This document shows positions 10,956 to 22,352 of a DNA stretch of 64,000 nt, piece by piece (positions within the stretch are counted from its first letter, which is position 1; each line of letters begins with the position of its first letter). The DNA lies in contig JAPTOF010000012.1 of assembly GCA_028554755.1 (NCBI GenBank), forward strand, positions 5,857,501-5,921,500. The letters are read 5' to 3'. Source of the stretch: Cordia subcordata (Eukaryota > Streptophyta > Magnoliopsida > Boraginales > Cordiaceae). The translations under genes and the position numbers were made by a program. The notes beneath the pieces were generated by a model that saw only the letters and a list, made by a program, of their open reading frames with translations, made no database searches and had not been told where the DNA came from.

Positions 10956-12348
10956 CTAATCTTCTTCATAGCTTCCATACTGTTCTTGCAGCAATTGCAG
11001 TGCATTGCCTGAAGAAACTGTAGATGGCTTCTTCTCTTCTTCTGCTGATTTGGAATCTAAACGAGGTTCCAAGAGAACAAGGACATTAGGGTTTGTTGAA
11101 GATTGTCGTCGGTCGTCGGTCTTCAGCCTCTTTGAAGCACTATTTGAAGCTTCACGTGTTCCTAAATCTTTTGAGTTTTGAAGCTGTAGGGAAGAGATGG
11201 CGGCTAGACTTTCTTGGAAAACTGAGGCCCAATCCATCCTTCTGCTACCGAGTCTAAACTGCTTGGTTTGTTGAGTACGAGGATCGTACAAAACCACACC
11301 ATCTCTGCCTCCATTACTGATTTGAAATAGAAAACTTCCATCTTCACACAAAGCCAACGGAACTATGAAAGCTGCAACAGGGATAGATAAAGATAAAGAC
11401 CAATCCCTCCTCCATGAGCCTTCGCCAGGAAAGGTTTCGCTCACCCAAATGTCGACAGTGGCATCAAAGTTGTCCCTGTAAAGGTCGCAGTGAATCAGAG
11501 CTACGAATTCTCTGAACCGGACGAGCGTCGCAGTATAACCAAAAGTCTAGAGGTGGCAACTCTGGAGGCAAGTTTGTGATCCCAAATTTCTCGCTGTTGA
11601 TATCAAACCAAACAATATTCTTGATAATACGTTTGTACACACCAAACCAGCAAATAAACCCGGTAACAACTGTAGATAGACGAGCGGGATGCACAATATT
11701 ATCGCTAGTCGGTTCCAACTTTTTCCATGAATTACTTCGTAAACTATACAATTCATAATAAAAAGCCTCATAATCACAGTGGAACGCAGATTGCAATATC
11801 TTGTAATCATTAGTTTTGGCATCGAAACCAAATCCGACTCCTTTCATCTTCAAGACAGTATTGACTCTAAATATATTAGACTCTGGGACTAGATGGCATT
11901 CTCTGGTGGCTGGATTCCACAAAACATGCCGTTTGAAGTTATGAGAAACTAAGCAAACTATGCCATTACATGGGCCATAAACTCTCCCCAATTTGAGTGC
12001 CCCGCGGCCTGTGAACACTTTTGGTAAATCCAAATTCATGGCAAACCAATTCTCCTTCGTAATTGGGGAAGCCAAAGAGATGAAGGGTCTTTCATCCATG
12101 GTGTCAAGGAAGCATACAAAGAGGCCGGTTGATGCATAATTCTTAAGGTGTGATGATATAAAATCAGAACTCTCCATGAGAGTGCACCATGATTTGCAAA
12201 CGCATTTGAACCACAACAACGACTCTACCGACAGCCTCGAAAGAACTTCAACTATTATGGATTCGGGGAAAAAGAACCTTTCCAAATGGTTCGATACCAT
12301 TCTATTAGCGTGCCCAACCATATTTTTCTTTTTCGAGAGAGGATCCAT
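10956..12348 (-). pseudogene. F-box protein pseudogene (one 2-base deletion)
   Basis: A close paralogue of the intact gene at 34,611-36,023. From ATG at 12,348 it reads through an F-box (PESIIVEVLSRLSVESLL, FKCVCKSW) and the F-box-associated domain (YGPCNGIVCL, WNPATREC, FGFDAKTNDYKILQ). It breaks near 11,545: the sister has 'aaaacggtct' on the plus strand and this copy 'aaaagtct'. The shifted frame ends at 11,464. The remaining 162 codons (10,956-11,444) stay open in the original frame, including the hydrophilic tail ending EED, so decay is recent. The tail also lacks seven residues present in the sister. A shortened 294-residue protein keeping the F-box could still be made, but there is no evidence for it. 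Confidence 0.85.
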
Positions 12349-12509
12349 GATAGTCCTCCAATTGATGACTCGAACTTTAAGAGCTTACAAGAAGAGTTGG
12401 ACTTGTTTACGTGTACTCTGACGGGGTAAGGAAATGTTTACCACAGAGAAATCAAGAATGAAAATTGTATTGATCTTCTACGATCTCTCAATATTGCCAC
12501 ATCGAGGAT

Positions 12510-12517
12510 TATTTATA
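12510..12517 (-). promoter_or_regulatory. TATA box of F-box pseudogene
   Basis: TATAAATA on the minus strand about 160 bases upstream of the ATG. It is conserved with 36,234-36,241 upstream of the intact paralogue. Confidence 0.5.
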
Positions 12518-12900
12518 AGAAGCAAACTTGTTGATCTTTTAAGAAATCCATTACCCTTTTGGATTTGATATTTAAGTCACAATAAAATACTATTCGATAT
12601 CTAATTCTTGGAAAATTGGAGTTCTTATTTTATAGGGAAAAATTACAGAATGCATATATATTTGTTATGATGAAGAATAAGCGAGCAAACATAATTTTGC
12701 TTGGCAAGTAAGGAATGGAAAATCATAAAGGATATGTCGTTTGTTGGGAAAGAGTGCTTTATTAGTCACATTATTTTTGAGATTTGCAAAAAAAAAAAAA
12801 ATAATAATAATAAAAAAATAAAATTGTGTGAACTAGAAAATTTTACCGGTTGCTTTTCATCAGAACACAAACCATCGCGTTTTGCTCATGCGCAGGAAGG

Positions 12901-14032
12901 ATTTTGTTGATCTTCTATGATATCTCTACATATATGGTCTGCCGAAGAGTATCCGTGAGAAGCAAACTTGTTTTACAAGTATATCTTGTACAATTTCATT
13001 AATCTCTTCGATTTAAGTCACAATAAAATACAAAGGTCTTAAAATTGTTTTATGTTTTTCTAACTCGAGTTTTCTGATAAAATTAGAGTTCTTATTTCTA
13101 TGGAATACTTACACAATGCTTTTACTTATTGAGGATGGAAAATAATTTTTTTCTTTTAAAAAATTACAAAGATGTATTTACTTCTTAGTAGCGTTCAAAC
13201 ATTTTCTCCTATAAAAAGTTATAAATAAAAAAATGCCTTTATTTATAAAACTTTGTAATCATATTCTCCAAGTTAAGAAGTATATTCAGTAAAAAGAAAG
13301 ACAAAAGAAAGGATTATTTAATTCATCAACTATATATACACATATTATGTTTGTCATTATTACATTTATTATCATTTCTTTTTTGTTCTCATTATTTAAT
13401 TCCTATCTTTTCTGAAAAATTTAATTAGAGAATTTTTTATATGTTAAAAAAACAAAATACTGAAATGAGTTGATCATTTTTTCTTAGATAGATAAAATTG
13501 AGTTATATTACATCATAAAATTAATATAATTATATGCAAATAATTTAAAGATATAATCTATTTGAGTTAGCTTTTTCCAAGTAAAAACGAATAGAAATTT
13601 TTAAAATGTTAAATATTTTTTTAGTACGTTGTTAAATGTTGGAATCTTTGGGATATTCATTTTCATGATAAAATTTCTTCCCTTTCAAGACTTTTCGAGA
13701 AATGACATATCGGAACTTATATTGCTATTCTTATTTTGGACATATAATTCAGTTAAACTTATATATTGATCTATCATTTATACACGTAGTTTTTTTTTTT
13801 ATAAAATTTTAAGATTTAGTCGCTGGTCAATTATTGCTTAAAACACGGTCCATCCCTAGTTAATTTCGAAAAGATTCATTATTATTAGACTTAGAGAATT
13901 TTAGATTATAAAAAATCCTCGTTAAATGAACTCGAAATGCTTCAAAATCATGCATGAGCTTTTTTTCTTCGTTAATTAATTCATTTTGTTCACTAAATTT
14001 AATATACTTAAAAAAGATTTGTGTTGTTTCAG
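12901..14032. other. AT-rich non-coding stretch
   Basis: No upstream YUCCA exons (no GxGxxG FAD or NADPH motif) are visible before the fragment that starts at 14,033, and nothing else is recognised. Confidence 0.5.
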
Positions 14033-14851
14033 GTGCACATCCTCACCAAGGAAATGGTGCATCTTGGGACGACTTTACTAAAATTCATTCCTTGTAATAT
14101 TGTAGACAATATTATGTTGATGCTTAACAAATTCAAGTATGGAAATCTTTCTAATTATGGTCTCCAAAGGCCAACGAAGGGACCATTTTTCTTTAAAGGA
14201 ACAATTGGTAAATCTTCAATTATAGATGTTGGAACTATCGATCAAATAATACCTACACAAATCAAGGTTAGTTTATATGTATAAATAATTCTATATGGCG
14301 CTTTGAGTTTTGAGAGTATCATTTTAATTTTACTCTTTGTTGGCTACTTGACTTATACTAACTAGACTTTCATATCATAATGATGCTAATTAATGATAAA
14401 TTTTCAATTATGTTTTTACCATCATTAAAGAAGGTGAATGGAAGGAATGTTGAGTTCTCTGATGGGAAATTCACCATTTTGACGCCACTGTGTTTGCTAT
14501 AAGCTACAAAAGCATAGTGAGAAAATGGCTTGAGGTACTTTTGTCATCTTCTAAATTAATAATCAGCATTCGAGTTTTTAGTCGACTCTACCTAAATTCA
14601 ATTAATCTTTAGACAAAATCGGAGTTTTTAATTATTTATCCATAATGATGAATAAGCTAAGTAATTAAATTGTTCGGTTGAAGCAGGATGATAGAGGCCT
14701 TTTCAATGAAGATGGGATGCCGAAGAAAAGAAAACTAGATCAGTAGAAAGGAGACAATGGTCCTTACTGATTTTCAAGGTCGAAATTATTTGGAATTTCA
14801 AATTATTCCAAAAATATGGCAGAAGACATTCATTCCATTTTTAAGGAACAT
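14033..14851 (+). pseudogene. YUCCA-type flavin monooxygenase, 3' exons only
   Basis: Three exon-like blocks match the C-terminal half of YUCCA auxin-biosynthesis enzymes, closest in feel to the YUC10/11 group. Block 1 (14,033-14,266, cag before, gtta after) reads VHILTKEMVHLG, NYGLQRPTKGPFF and IIDVGT. Block 2 (14,431-14,534) reads VEFSDGK, then after a one-base loss FDATVFAISYKS...WLE; the family's FATGY motif has become FAISY. Block 3 (from 14,687) reads LFNEDGMPK. A TAG falls where the family has Trp (WKG), another stop falls near the Cys of LYC, and homology continues to AEDIHSIF at about 14,850. The N-terminal FAD and NADPH sites are absent. The intact enzyme converts indole-3-pyruvate to auxin; this one is dead. 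Confidence 0.85.
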
Positions 14852-16129
14852 CATGTCGGATATTCTTTAATTCCAAAAAATCATTAGTTGGGAAGAAAAG
14901 GAAAATTTTTAATAAAATTGGCATGTCCAATTAAATTAAGAAGCATGTACCTTTAATGTGGTTGTTTCGTTAGTACAATTTCTCCATTTCTTTTTCTATT
15001 TTCTCCTGCAGAGTTGATCGGCAAGATACAGAACTAGAACTATGATAGTAATATTAGTAAATGTTATATTTGTGGACGCATTTGACAATGTTCTTATTAG
15101 ATCTAATTTCTTAAGGAAATATTATTGCATTATGAGTTTAATCTTAGTCTACATGATTGTAATTTTCTAAAGAAATCTAAAATTTTTATTTCTTAATAAA
15201 TCATGTGAACTATCATAGTGGCTGGAAGTAATTAAATTTTGAAAACGGTAATTAATCAAAAGAGGAAAAGAAACTCTCTATGTAGTGATTTTGAAAACAG
15301 TAATTAAATAAAATATTCATATTAATACTCCGTGTTTCAAAAACTAATTGAATTATCCATACTATTTAGGAAATACTAGGCCTTAATATTTTACAAAATA
15401 ATTCAAATTATATGGTCCTATCTTAAGAAAACATGGTTAAAAAATAAGGAATAATTTAATACATTTGTAAAACACTGAGTACTAATATTAATGTTTATAA
15501 TTAATGGGAATATTCAATTTGAGTATTTCTTTGAAACATTAATTACTGATTAATTTGAATGGTTTAAAAAATCATGGTACTAATAGGTCAAATGTTCCAA
15601 GAATGAAGCAAAATAGTAAATAGTTTGCCCACCAATGCCATCTGGGACCTTAACCTACAAAATATGCTCCTGCACCAATTATGTGCTCTTGCGCGATTGA
15701 AGCCACACGCATATATGAAGCTATCCTTCTCTCTCCTTTGTTCAATTTTTCCCATTCTTCTCTCTCATCCCATTCTTCCCTCCCCTACGTTTTGCACAAA
15801 CCCTAATCAAATCGATTCTTCAATTCCATTGTTCAAGTTTATTATTTCGCAATCGAATCAACAATAATCAATCTTTGCTTTGATAATTTCACATGAGTGA
15901 AACAACAACTAAAGAAACCATACCCTCAATTCAATTTTTAGTGACCAAGAATTGTACCTTCAATTGAATTTTTAGTGAGCAAAAATCTATAACTGTGAAC
16001 AAACAATTACAAATATTAAATTCACCGGAGCATTTTATGAAGAAACATATTGTTGATACTTGTACAAAAGATTGTTAATTCACTCCAATTTTTAGTGAAC
16101 AAAAATTTGTTCATAAAATTTTTGCAGTG
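14852..16129. other. Non-coding; leader-like sequence at 15,700-15,890
   Basis: AT-rich throughout. The part 15,700-15,890 is pyrimidine-rich (repeats of ttctctctc/cccattctt, then aaaccctaatc) like a plant 5' leader, but no gene body follows. From about 15,890 onward, GTGAACAAA-type words begin and lead into the repeat block. Confidence 0.45.
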
Positions 16130-16660
16130 AATTGTAAATTTTGAATGAACAGACAGATTATTAATTGTGAATAAATATGTATAATTGTTTGCACGCACTT
16201 TAACATTCTATGAACAAATAGAATTTGCATAGTAAACAAACATCTACAACTATTTGCATCCATGTCAACATCCTATGAACAAATAAAGTTTTTATTTTGA
16301 ACAAACATCTGTGACTCTTTCAACCAATTTATTTGTGAACAGAGATTTTCATTGAACAAATAGTTTATTATTTGTGAACAAATTGTAATTTCATTCTGAG
16401 CAAACATTTGTAATTGTTTCGACCAGTTTACTTGTGAACCGGTATTGTGATCAATTATTAATTTTCAATAAAGAAAAAACTTATTATTTGTAAACAAATA
16501 GTTTTTTTATTCTGAGTAAACATCTATCACTGTTTCAACCAATTTACTTACGAATAGATGTGATCAATTGTTAATTTTCAGTCAACAGACAGCTCATTAT
16601 TTGTGAAGAAATAATCTTTTTATTTTGAATAAACATTTGTTACTATTCCAACAAATAGTG
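16130..16660 (+). repeat. Decayed tandem repeat, unit about 105-115 bases
   Basis: Successive units share the order 'ttttattttgaacaaacatctg...tgtttcaaccaatttacttgtgaac' in degenerate form. Starts are near 16,221, 16,285, 16,390, 16,504 and 16,617. The units have diverged by substitutions and small indels. The block is non-coding. Confidence 0.6.
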
Positions 16661-17106
16661 TCACATATATTTATTCACCATTTTACATATATTTGTTCAT
16701 ACAAATCCCTATACACATAATCACATACACACATAAACATAAAACATACACAAACACATATGCATGTATACACACTTGAAGGTGAAGGTAGGCTTCAATG
16801 GCGAATTGAGTTTAAAGCGTCCAAACGTTACGTGAAAGGTACGATTAGAATCATAACGAGGAGAGAAAGAGATTGAAGGTTGCAACGCTAGGAGATGACA
16901 CCAGAATCTTAATCGGCATGAGAAAGAAATGACGAGGATATTAATGGTGGGTCGGCAACTTGGAGATTTTTTTTGAACATGATGCATATTGTTACGATCA
17001 GCGGAACAATGCGAATTTTATGATTGCATTTGTTCGGCATAAGATTACCGGTACTGTCATCGGTGGAGCAAGGAAAAGGAGAAGAGAGAAAGGAGAGGAG
17101 AGAGAC

Positions 17107-17109
<3 letters not shown>
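16661..17109. other. Non-coding, purine-rich toward the right
   Basis: It has CA-rich sequence at 16,720-16,780 and becomes GA-rich from about 17,060 into the microsatellite. The short open frames here have no recognisable domain. Confidence 0.45.

Positions 17110-17173
<64 letters not shown>
17110..17173 (+). repeat. (GA)n microsatellite
   Basis: About 64 bases of uninterrupted AG, placed just outside the inner end of the right inverted arm (17,217). It has no counterpart at the left inner end. Confidence 0.95.
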
Positions 17174-17177
<4 letters not shown>

Positions 17178-17438
17178 AGGAGAGATACTGAAAATGTGTG
17201 TGAGTCATTTTTTTTTAATAATGTGAAGGAGCTCATATTGAAAGATATTGTATAATTTGCGATGCCATCTACCATTTATGATAACATTGCTACCCCTCTC
17301 CAAAAGAAAATTTTTGTTGATTCCTTAAATTCAATAGAAATCAAAATTAAATCTTTATCCTACTAGGTCTGATCAACTATATTCAAATAATGCATTGAAC
17401 GATAGAAAATGAAAAGCCTTGTTTAGAATTTCTGCACA

Positions 17439-17659
17439 TCAACGAGGGCTAATCTTGCAACAAGAGAGCATAGAATATCTCATTCCATGCATCAAGGCCC
17501 TGGTAAACACCAACGGATGCAATCTGCAAAGTTTTGGGATCTGATCTCTATTCTTTAGTCAAGAGCTTTCCTTTATGTTCTCCATATATTGAAGTATGTC
17601 CGTCTTTTCGAAATTCGGACATCTACGTAATGTTTAACAATTGTACATCGACTTTCAGT
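17439..17659 (-). pseudogene. TBL acetyltransferase 3' fragment (right arm)
   Basis: Mirror copy of 5,175-5,395, with the same in-frame stops and the same abrupt start at the sequence 'actttcagttgtaatg'. Downstream homology to the TBL 3' flank runs to about 17,285. Its orientation relative to the segment matches that of the intact TBL exon at 63,603, so the right edge of the window may begin another copy of this junction. Confidence 0.85.
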
Positions 17660-18028
17660 TGTAATGTTTAACGGTAATATGCTGCTCATCTTTTGAGTTG
17701 CATTGTTTAATTTAATCTAACATTCGCATAAGTAAGTACGTAACAATCACGGTAACTAACTAAATTTTTTACGTTTGATGTCCTTTTCCTAGAAAATGGA
17801 AAACGACATTGATGAACAAATTGCCCGTGATGGTTGGCCCTGAAAATGCCCTGAAGAAACTGTCAAAATGGAACTAATTAATTAACTGGTGCTCTAAAAA
17901 CATGATTTGATTTGTTTTCTTTGGTACTTTCTATTTTCAGGCCACAAAAATATACTGATTCAGTTTTTCAGAGAGTCTTACATTATAGTGTATGACTTGA
18001 TAATATTGTCTTTCTTTGTAACAAATAG

Positions 18029-18332
18029 TATCTTACCAAGGAAGGAGTTCAGTGAAGCCTCTGGTGTTGACCAAGTTGGATCAAGTTACGTTGTCATACA
18101 AGGGCATCATGAAAGCACAATGTTCAAGTTCGGAGGCATAGCGGATGGTACCCGTGTGTTGTCAAAACCCCGCGCAACGGTTTGCCAACGAGAGAATCTG
18201 CGAAGGGGAGATCTTATGACTCTGGAGGCTACCAATGAGCTTGGACGCTTGGATGTATTGATTCGCTATTGGGAGAGAACTTCTTTTAGAAAGTTTGGAT
18301 TGATAGAATTTGCTTTTGTTGACTGGATATAA
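18029..18332 (+). pseudogene. Unknown gene, terminal exon (right-arm copy)
   Basis: An AG acceptor after a T-rich tract opens a 100-codon frame (ILPRKEFSEASGVDQVG, FKFGGIADGTRVLS, LEATNELGRLD, RYWERTSFRKFG) ending FAFVDWI-stop. The family is not recognised. An upstream block at about 17,795-17,875 (MENDIDEQ) has one extra base compared with segment B, where it reads on through LPVMVGPEN; here it meets a stop at once. No transmembrane segment or cofactor motif was seen. In segment B the exon has a large internal deletion. It is probably a broken gene; whether the final exon is still used is unknown. Confidence 0.45.
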
Positions 18333-19150
18333 AATTATCCACTCAAGTTTTAGTTAATGTTTTTGTAAAGAACCATGCTATCTTTCACCTTTTGTTTTGT
18401 AATGAACAATCTTATGTATTTAACTTTTAGAATGATATATATATCAATCGTTATTTAGGAATCAATTATTTTGTTTTTATATACTATTATTGTTTCATGC
18501 ACGTACCCGACTCCACTTTATAACATATAATCCTTATTTATGAACCAACTACTGTGTTCCTTGATTATTTCTTAAAAAAAGAAGATAAAATGATACGCGC
18601 AACTCTATTCATTGACTTTTCCAAATCAACAATAATATTGGGCCATACAATCTTCTGAATTTCTCTTTATCAGAATGTCATTTTTCCTCATCAGTTGTAG
18701 CATAAATCCCAAACACCCAATGAATTTTTATTTTTACCCATAATACCCCATGACTTTAATCTTGCCAAACAAAGGCTTATGTCAATTAAAGGCATGTTTA
18801 TCTTCTTTTTTTTTAACTTTTATAATACAAAAAAAAGGAAAAAAATAATAGAGAAAAAAATTAATAAAGACATTCAATAAATGAGTCAATAATAAAATAA
18901 AACTAATAATATCATCAATTAACTATTTAAAAAAAATATTGTCTTGATAGGTTTTTGTTGTTGGCATTCCGTTGGTTTCAAAGAAGTCGACAAAATCTGG
19001 TTGCATTCCTCTTTTGGAGAAAATTGATGGCAAATTAAGGAATTGGACCAATTAGTGGCTCTCCTTTGCAGGTAGGACTCTACTTATCAAATCAACTCTT
19101 AAAAAAATTTGTGCTTATTTGGCCAGCTCTATTCTCCTCCCTAATGACTA

Positions 19151-19840
19151 GGGATGGTAACGAAACAGGTACCCTGCCCATAAAGGAATCCCAAACCCGC
19201 TATTCGGATAGCATCTCAATTCCAATTTTTATCCCAAACCCGGATAAAAATTAAATGAGAATCCCATTCTGAACATCCCAAACTGCGGATATCCGAAACG
19301 TCCCAAACCAGGTTAAAAATCTTAAAATTTAAATAAAAATTTTAAGAAGAAACATCTCAAATCCAAATTTAAGATATGTTTTCAACCCTGGAAATCGAAT
19401 TAAATCACAAAATTTTAAAAAACTAACCAATTAAATAAATTTTTCCCAAAAAATCTAAACAATATCACTAAAATAGATTAAAATGATAAAATTTTAAAGA
19501 GTAAACGGTTAAGGATTCAAACCTTACTACCACTAGAAAGTAAAATATTCTCTTAATTTTTAGTATATAATATACTTATGTACTTAAAACTATAATTAAT
19601 TAATAAATGTAAAACACCTACACACATATATGTACATATCACACACATATATGTATATAAACATAACTGGGTTCGAGAATGCGGGCCCTCGGGGGTTAAT
19701 CCCAGTTCTGTCCCAGACCCTAACGAGTATTTTTAATCGTTTCGGATTCGTTTTGGGTTCTTAACGGGAAGGATTTTATCAAATTTTAATCGGATCGGTC
19801 GATACCGGGTACTCAAAGTCACTCGTCTCATTGCCATCCC
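19151..19840. mobile_element. GGGATGG-ended TIR element (right-arm copy)
   Basis: Inverted ends GGGATGGTAACGAAAC and (reverse) GGGATGGCAATGAGAC bound 690 bases with no coding frame. Segment B lacks it: there the flanking 'ctctattctcctccctaa' runs straight on into ordinary segment sequence. No clear target duplication was seen, partly because the flanks have diverged. Confidence 0.6.
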
Positions 19841-19914
19841 AAGGCCCTTCTTTAATTTGGAGAGAAACAAATCCTAAACCAGCTTGGAAGGATGTTTGCT
19901 TGTCATCTAATAAA

Positions 19915-20346
19915 GGGTAAATGACTCATTTGGTTTTTTATCTTTGACTTTTTTGACAATAAGGTCTTCTATTGATCCCTTATCTTCGATTTTTTTGACA
20001 ATATGATCCCTACTTTTAAAATTAGACAATTCAGTCCCTTATCTTTGTAACTAGTGACGCCAATAGTCCTAAACTCAAAAAAAAAGCCAAGAAAATAGTG
20101 AAGTTGAGGACTAATCTTGTCACAAATTATGATCATGAGAAATGGACAACGTCACAAATTATGAATATATGGAATTAATATAATCACAAATTGCAAAATA
20201 TGGGACTGAAACATTTTTTTTAATATAATTTTTGGACTTGGACTAAATAATTACAAAGATAAAGGATTAAATTGTCACATTTTAAAAAGAATGGGCTTAA
20301 TTGTTAAAAAGATAAAAAAATAAAAGACCACATATGTCATTTGTCC
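19915..20346. mobile_element. Short TIR element in the gene promoter region
   Basis: The ends are GGGTAAATGACTCATTTGG and the reverse of GACCACATATGTCATTTGTCC. The interior has repeated 'gacaat...ccctta' themes. It lies only about 70 bases upstream of the TATA box of the zinc-ribbon gene in every copy, so it may be part of that promoter. Confidence 0.5.
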
Positions 20347-20413
20347 AAAAAAAGAAATTACAACAGCATATATATGTGTGTTCAAAGAAGTAAGTGGCGC
20401 CGACATAAAATTC

Positions 20414-20422
20414 TATAAATAG
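20414..20422 (+). promoter_or_regulatory. TATA box
   Basis: TATAAATAG about 150 bases upstream of the first ATG (20,573). It is conserved at 50,006-50,014 in segment B, and its mirror lies in the left arm near 2,410-2,418. Confidence 0.6.
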
Positions 20423-20572
20423 AAGTTTGACATAAACCATTTTAGCTCCATAAAATTTTCAAAATAATCTTGCACCAAGAACGACTTATTGAAATCGGAG
20501 AGCACTATATCGAAAATAAGAGAGAGCTTGTTCAAGATTATCATACAAGAAGCAAGAAACAACTACGTGGAA

Positions 20573-21549
20573 ATGGATGGTTCGAGGCTGAAGTTCGGTG
20601 GCACCATCATCTGTAATGCGTGTGAAGAACATATATCGGAAGATGATGGATTCGGAGGTGATATGGCAGACCAGGTATGTATTTCTTTGGATTAGTTAAA
20701 GGGTCACTTTTTGTTCATAGTTTTCACCATTCCTCTTTGTTTCTGCAACGTTTCTACACGAGTTGCCCTCGGTGTAACAATTGCACATTTACATTTGAGA
20801 AACAAGAAAGTGGTGAATGGAGACTCCTCAGCGGCGCAAGTATTTTACCAAGAGTTGTAAGTTTGTCTTCTTCTTGAAATATTCGATAATTTTCTATCAA
20901 GATTTTAACCCCTTTTTTTTCTTTTTTGGGTTTTTCTACAGCAACTAAACAACTACATTGAAGAAGAAGCAGTGCCAAGTTTAAGCGACATCCATGACCA
21001 TATCGCAAAACAAGACGAATCGGAGATTGCCCTGTTTAGACAGCAGCAGCGGGAAAGATTGTTTCCTCGAAGAGGGCAAATCCAATGGGGCAATAGGGGA
21101 GCCCCTGCCCCAGAACCTGTTGTACCAATTGCTGAAGATGGAAACATGGATGATAATGTTGCTGAAGATGGGGACATGGATGATGCTGGTATTCAAGATG
21201 GGGACATGGATGATGCTGGTATTCAAGATGGGGACGTGGATAATGCTGGTATTCATCAAGATGGGGAGGTGGATGATGCCGGTATTCATCAAGATGGGGA
21301 GGTGGATGATGCTGGTATTCAAGATGGGTACGTGGATGACGCTGTTATCCAAGATGGGCACGCGGATGATGATGAGAATACTAGTGGCCATTTCTTGAAT
21401 GAAGTACAGGCTACTGCTGGTTCCTTAGGGCTTTTACAGTCTTACAAAGATGATGGTGATGATGACGACGAACACTCAGAGCCTCAGGATAACAATGGGC
21501 ACAACAAAAATGGTGGTGTAAGTTCGCTGGACCTTCTGCAGTACTATAA

Positions 21550-21580
<31 letters not shown>

Positions 21581-21598
21581 CAGCAGCTTAGAGCTTGA
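20573..21598 (+). pseudogene. Zinc-ribbon/acidic-repeat gene, frameshifted right-arm copy
   Basis: From ATG 20,573 it reads MDGSRLKFGGTIICNAC, then an acidic stretch to DMADQ. One base is missing near 20,693 ('ggattag' against 'ggatttag' in segment B), which ends this frame. The next block, in the shifted frame, carries SCPRCNNC and EKQESGEWRLLSG. A phase-0 intron (20,857-20,941) leads to QLNNYIEEEAV, a RQQQRERLF patch, eight acidic units (core DGxxDDAGI, some with HQ), and a nine-Asp run from GAT repeats, ending QQLRA. The two CxxC pairs suggest a zinc ribbon; no named family was recognised. If the short stretch around 20,675 is a spliced intron instead, no frame-keeping acceptor was found. 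Confidence 0.6.
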
Positions 21599-21989
21599 TG
21601 ATGATGCTGATTCTGAAGAGTAAATGGATCACTGATTTTCGATTTCAAAGTCAAGGTCACAGTATAGTTCATGTGGCTTTTTTTGATTTTTCAGATAGCT
21701 TTATACTCAACACATTTGTAGGTTAAGTTCCCGGCAAAATAGTAATGATATATAAATCAATACTTCATCAAAGTTGGCTCGTTAGGACACGATAATTGAA
21801 TCACTACGAGTAACCAGCTTGGTGCATTCTGACAAAGAAACTTCATCAAAGTTGTTCTTTTAGTCTTTCTTGTCAATTGTGTCATATATAGGGTACAAGT
21901 ACTTGCCACAAGGATTGTGTCGTGATGGCCCCAAATTAAGTATTGTGTCGTGATTGTGTCTTATTGTGATTATTGTTCTTTATCGGCTA

Positions 21990-22345
21990 TATCAGGTTAA
22001 TGAGATCACTTTCTGCGATTGAAAGTACTCGGCAAAATTTTATATTCTTTGTATTGGATAGTGAAAGAATGTCGTATATTGTTAGTTATGCAACGGTCTT
22101 TTTGCATGATGGTTCTTAGTTGCATTGTCTCTTTGTGGTGGGAAGTGTTAAAAGGTCAAATCTGTCATATTTCTAAAATTTATTTGCAGGCTGCGTCACT
22201 TAGAATTGGCGCTAGGCTGCCCTTTCATGGCATAACCGAGAATGCAAAACATAAATCCTTCAAGGACTTGAAAGATGAAATCTTTAACCGTTTCCTCATT
22301 CTCTCGGAGCTGGCTTCTGGGCTAGTTTATGTGAGTTACATATTG
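21990..22345 (+). other. Exon-like blocks downstream of the zinc-ribbon gene
   Basis: The first block reads MRSLSAIEST...FLHDGS-stop (about 22,000-22,120). After a T-rich tract ending in cag comes a second block (22,191-22,345) reading IGARLPFHG and FKDLKDEIFNRF. Segment B keeps the first block with conservative changes (51,529-51,647), but its second block lacks 60 bases right after the acceptor. They may be 3' exons of an older gene or a separate one. The family is not recognised. Confidence 0.35.
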
Positions 22346-22352
22346 TCCTAAT

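Larger units (their letters stand above)
10300..12900. repeat. F-box duplication unit, copy 1
   Basis: About 2.6 kb including the F-box pseudogene and both flanks. It is repeated in direct orientation at 33,945-36,715. Homology starts near the 'aaaataattc' block at 10,300 and is lost after the poly-A tract and ACCGGTTGC near 12,850-12,900. Confidence 0.85.

Noticed and set aside
16130..16660. CRISPR-like array
   Set aside because: Units are contiguous, diverged and of about 110 bases with no spacers; the genome is eukaryotic.
16909..17275. Ser-Leu and Arg-Glu repeat peptides
   Set aside because: They are translations of the (GA)n microsatellite.
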